From: Actinomycetota bacterium
Lineage (GTDB): Bacteria; Actinomycetota; Humimicrobiia; Hakubellales; JAMDDV01
Length of the DNA stretch: 64,000 bases
Reading direction: 5' to 3'
Assembly: GCA_023488455.1 (NCBI GenBank)
Contig: JAMDDV010000001.1
Span: 92,683 to 156,682, forward strand
In this document: positions 62,040 to 64,000 of the stretch, in pieces
Numbering within the stretch: position 1 is the stretch's first letter
Layout of the letters: each line of letters starts with the position of its first letter
Notes under the pieces: generated by a model
Seen by the model: only the letters and a program-made list of their open reading frames with translations
Database searches by the model: none
Told to the model about the DNA's origin: nothing
Translations under genes and position numbers: made by a program

Positions 62040-63918
62040 AGATTTAATCAAAAAATTTCCTAACCATGCTTATTATATTGCGATCTTTTATGCTTTGTTC
62101 TACTTATCAATCTATGTCCTGCTTATTCTACTGAAACCTCAAGGTTATGAATTTATTGGCGGCAGAAATATGGATGATGGAATTCTGCTTTATTTTATGA
62201 AGTCTTTTGATAATGGTTTTATGGATCCCTGGAATTATGGTATGAACATTAAGACATATCTATCTCCATTTTTTGTCAGTTCCTCAATTTATATTCCGCT
62301 GGGCTATATCTCATATTTTCTCCGAATTCCATATCATGTAACTATGTTTTCAGTTATGGCCGTGTTTAACTTTTTATTCGTGTTATCAGTTTATAAATTT
62401 TCAGATTTATTATTTCCAAAAGATGACAACCGGACTTTTTTAAAATTATTTTTTCTATCCAGTGGGATATTTGGGATCATATATTTTTTCGTCGTGATTC
62501 TGGGTGGAGTAAGAAGTTTCTTTGAAAGTGGTTCTTTAATTCGAACTATTTTATTTGGTGCAAATTATGAATTTTTTGAGGGTTTTGGGGTTATTCCAAT
62601 AACTGCACTTGATAGACTTTATAATTCAATCCCACTATTTTTTGGGTTTCTATTCCTTATATTAATTATTAGTTACATAAAAAATAGAAAATCTTACTTT
62701 TTCTATTTCTCTATGCTTTCCATAATGTTTTGTTTTTCTGGAAATCCAATTCACGGTATTGGTTTTATTATTATTTTTTTGCTGTATCACTTTCTGCTGA
62801 ATTCAGGTGAAACTTCCACGAGATTTAATATCGGAAATTTCATTCGAATAATTGGGTTAATTATGATTTTTTCTATCATTGGGATTATACCGTGGATCTT
62901 GGGTGTTTTGAAAAACCCGAAAGTATTCGAATTGTACTCTAAAGAATTCGTAGGTAGGGCAAGGCTAAACTATCTTATTCTTGCAGGAATTTTAGGTTTG
63001 CCTTTTGTAGTTATTGGGTTAAAGAAAGATCTCAGAAGAAAGAGTTTATTTCTTCTATCAATTCTAACGATATCGATGGTTTTAATTTATGAGATATGCC
63101 AGATGATTATTAGGGATACTTTTTTTATTAGAATACCCCTTACTCAAAATCTTGCTTTGCTTTTAAATTATCTTTCACTTTTTTCTATCATTTTGGCTTT
63201 AGTTCTCTTAATTTTGTTCATCTTCTTTTTGTTTAAAAATAGGAAAATGTTTTTGTTGAATAGAATTGATAGAGTAAAGTTATTTTTCTATTCAGGGATT
63301 TTAGTTTTTTCTTTGTTACCTACTTTGCCTGCCGGTGTACTATTTGGTTTTAATACAGCCAGATTTATACACTTCTGGTGGTTTTTCTGGGTAGGGCTGG
63401 TATTCTTTGGCATCAAGGGTTTATCTCTAAACATTGCTAGTAGAATTGAGTTAAGAAAAATATTTGTAATTTTAATAATATTATTATCGTCTTTCTCTTT
63501 TTTAATGTATTTTTACTTCTCAATCTCCTTCCCCAGAAATGATTTGTATCCAGCATATGTAAAAACTGAGGAATATAATGCCTTGGAGTTTTTGAAAGGT
63601 AAAAATCAAGGTTTAGTTATTTCTTCCCCCGAAATTGGATTTTTTATACCCTATATTTCAAATAAATATTCACTTTTGGGCAGTTCTCCAGGAATTTTCA
63701 ATTACGATGATAAGTATGAGGACTATGAATTGTTTTTTAGCGATAAGAACTATAAATCGAAGTTGAAAATTGTAAATAAATATAATATCAAATATATTTT
63801 CTATGGAGTGTTGGAAAGAAAATTGAATCCAGGTAATTCCATTAATTTTGAAGATATGGGATTTTTAAGAAAAATATTTGATATGGGGAAAGCACAGGTT
63901 TATGAGGTTAGCTATTAG
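62023..63918 (+). CDS. GT-C-like multi-spanning membrane protein
   Basis: A 631-residue protein. About thirteen hydrophobic segments lie in residues 15-505, with a short C-terminal external domain (YPAYVKTEEYNALEFLKGKN, KLKIVNKYNIKYIFYGVLER). The first loop has RNMDDGILLYFMKSFDNGFM with an acidic pair, as in GT-C enzymes. The late soluble part echoes the NIKYIFYG/VRYLLLH element of the other large proteins here, but the Ig-like domain is absent. It could be a polymerase (Wzy-like) or an external glycosyltransferase; the topology alone does not separate these. The ATG sits inside the end of the upstream GT4 gene. Ends 63918. Confidence 0.75.
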   Translation: MKVKFKDLIKKFPNHAYYIAIFYALFYLSIYVLLILLKPQGYEFIGGRNMDDGILLYFMKSFDNGFMDPWNYGMNIKTYLSPFFVSSSIYIPLGYISYFLRIPYHVTMFSVMAVFNFLFVLSVYKFSDLLFPKDDNRTFLKLFFLSSGIFGIIYFFVVILGGVRSFFESGSLIRTILFGANYEFFEGFGVIPITALDRLYNSIPLFFGFLFLILIISYIKNRKSYFFYFSMLSIMFCFSGNPIHGIGFIIIFLLYHFLLNSGETSTRFNIGNFIRIIGLIMIFSIIGIIPWILGVLKNPKVFELYSKEFVGRARLNYLILAGILGLPFVVIGLKKDLRRKSLFLLSILTISMVLIYEICQMIIRDTFFIRIPLTQNLALLLNYLSLFSIILALVLLILFIFFLFKNRKMFLLNRIDRVKLFFYSGILVFSLLPTLPAGVLFGFNTARFIHFWWFFWVGLVFFGIKGLSLNIASRIELRKIFVILIILLSSFSFLMYFYFSISFPRNDLYPAYVKTEEYNALEFLKGKNQGLVISSPEIGFFIPYISNKYSLLGSSPGIFNYDDKYEDYELFFSDKNYKSKLKIVNKYNIKYIFYGVLERKLNPGNSINFEDMGFLRKIFDMGKAQVYEVSY

Positions 63919-64000
63919 GTCTTCTGAAAAATTTAATTGTGTCGGTAATAGCTGATTTGATTACGTAAACAAAAGCTTCGAAGATTATCTTTTTACTTAG
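63908..64000 (-). CDS. Possible C-terminal end of a convergent gene cut by the window edge
   Basis: On the minus strand an open frame enters at base 64000 and ends with a TAA at 63908-63910. The visible residues are LSKKIIFEAFVYVIKSAITD followed by TIKFFRRPNS. No start is visible and 30 codons is short, so this could be chance. The composition looks protein-like, and an 11-base overlap with the convergent gene would fit the compact arrangement. No family can be named. Confidence 0.3.
   Translation of the reverse strand, partial: LSKKIIFEAFVYVIKSAITDTIKFFRRPNS

Noticed and set aside
1..64000. CRISPR arrays, tRNA or rRNA genes, insertion sequences
   Set aside because: No regularly spaced repeats, no cloverleaf or rRNA segments and no transposase motifs were found; short repeats seen are A/T homopolymers or the two gene-end repeats listed.

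Overview
This window is bacterial DNA carrying one very large surface-glycan (O-antigen, capsule or S-layer type) biosynthesis region. Genes are densely packed with ATGA, TAGTG and TTGA stop/start overlaps, Shine-Dalgarno sites are recognisable, and GTG and TTG starts are common. I see no rRNA, tRNA, CRISPR array or transposase. The species cannot be named from the sequence. The mix of B12-type radical SAM enzymes, large GT-C-like or YfhO-like membrane proteins, PIN/RHH toxin-antitoxin and DUF433 genes would fit an uncultivated anaerobic lineage, but that is only a guess. Base composition is patchy: about 16.2-24.1 kb and the first gene are visibly richer in G+C, while about 35-56 kb is very A+T rich, which suggests assembly from several sources.

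Layout. 1-5.0 kb: the end of an asparagine-synthetase-type amidotransferase, a VapBC-type pair, an XRE regulator, a LegB-like dehydratase with a sugar-nucleotide pyrophosphorylase, and a DUF433 gene. 5.0-7.3 kb (minus strand): a GT4 glycosyltransferase and a kelch propeller protein. 7.4-41.1 kb (plus strand): a small gene behind a predicted SD-masking hairpin, a Wzx flippase, then glycosyltransferases (GT2 and GT4), two nucleotide-sugar epimerases, SAM methyltransferases, three intact B12-type radical SAM enzymes, a membrane-anchored alpha/alpha-barrel protein and four very large membrane proteins. 41.2-47.6 kb (minus strand): a WbpE-WbpD-WbpB-WbpI set predicted to make UDP-2,3-diacetamido-2,3-dideoxy-mannuronic acid, with a frameshifted GT4, a FkbM methyltransferase and another methyltransferase. 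47.7-63.9 kb (plus strand): three more large membrane proteins, GT2, GT4 and CgeB-like transferases, a GT2-methyltransferase fusion, a second Wzx flippase and a methyltransferase.

How it fits together. Sugar nucleotides come from the SDR/nucleotidyltransferase and Wbp-type genes. Cytoplasmic GT2 and GT4 enzymes would build a lipid-linked oligosaccharide, two Wzx proteins would flip it, and the large GT-C-like membrane proteins are candidates for external transfer or polymerisation using lipid-phosphate sugars from the DPM1-like GT2 enzymes. Methyltransferases and B12 radical SAM enzymes would decorate the product. No initiating phosphoglycosyl transferase, ABC exporter or unambiguous Wzy polymerase is visible.

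The most unusual aspect is the number of decayed or rearranged pieces. There are two pairs of near-identical direct repeats made of gene 3' ends (1486-1562/4761-4837 and 5043-5114/37524-37595). There are also remnants of radical SAM, Trm112, methyltransferase and membrane-protein genes lying beside intact paralogues. Three membrane proteins carry the same extracellular Ig-like domain.
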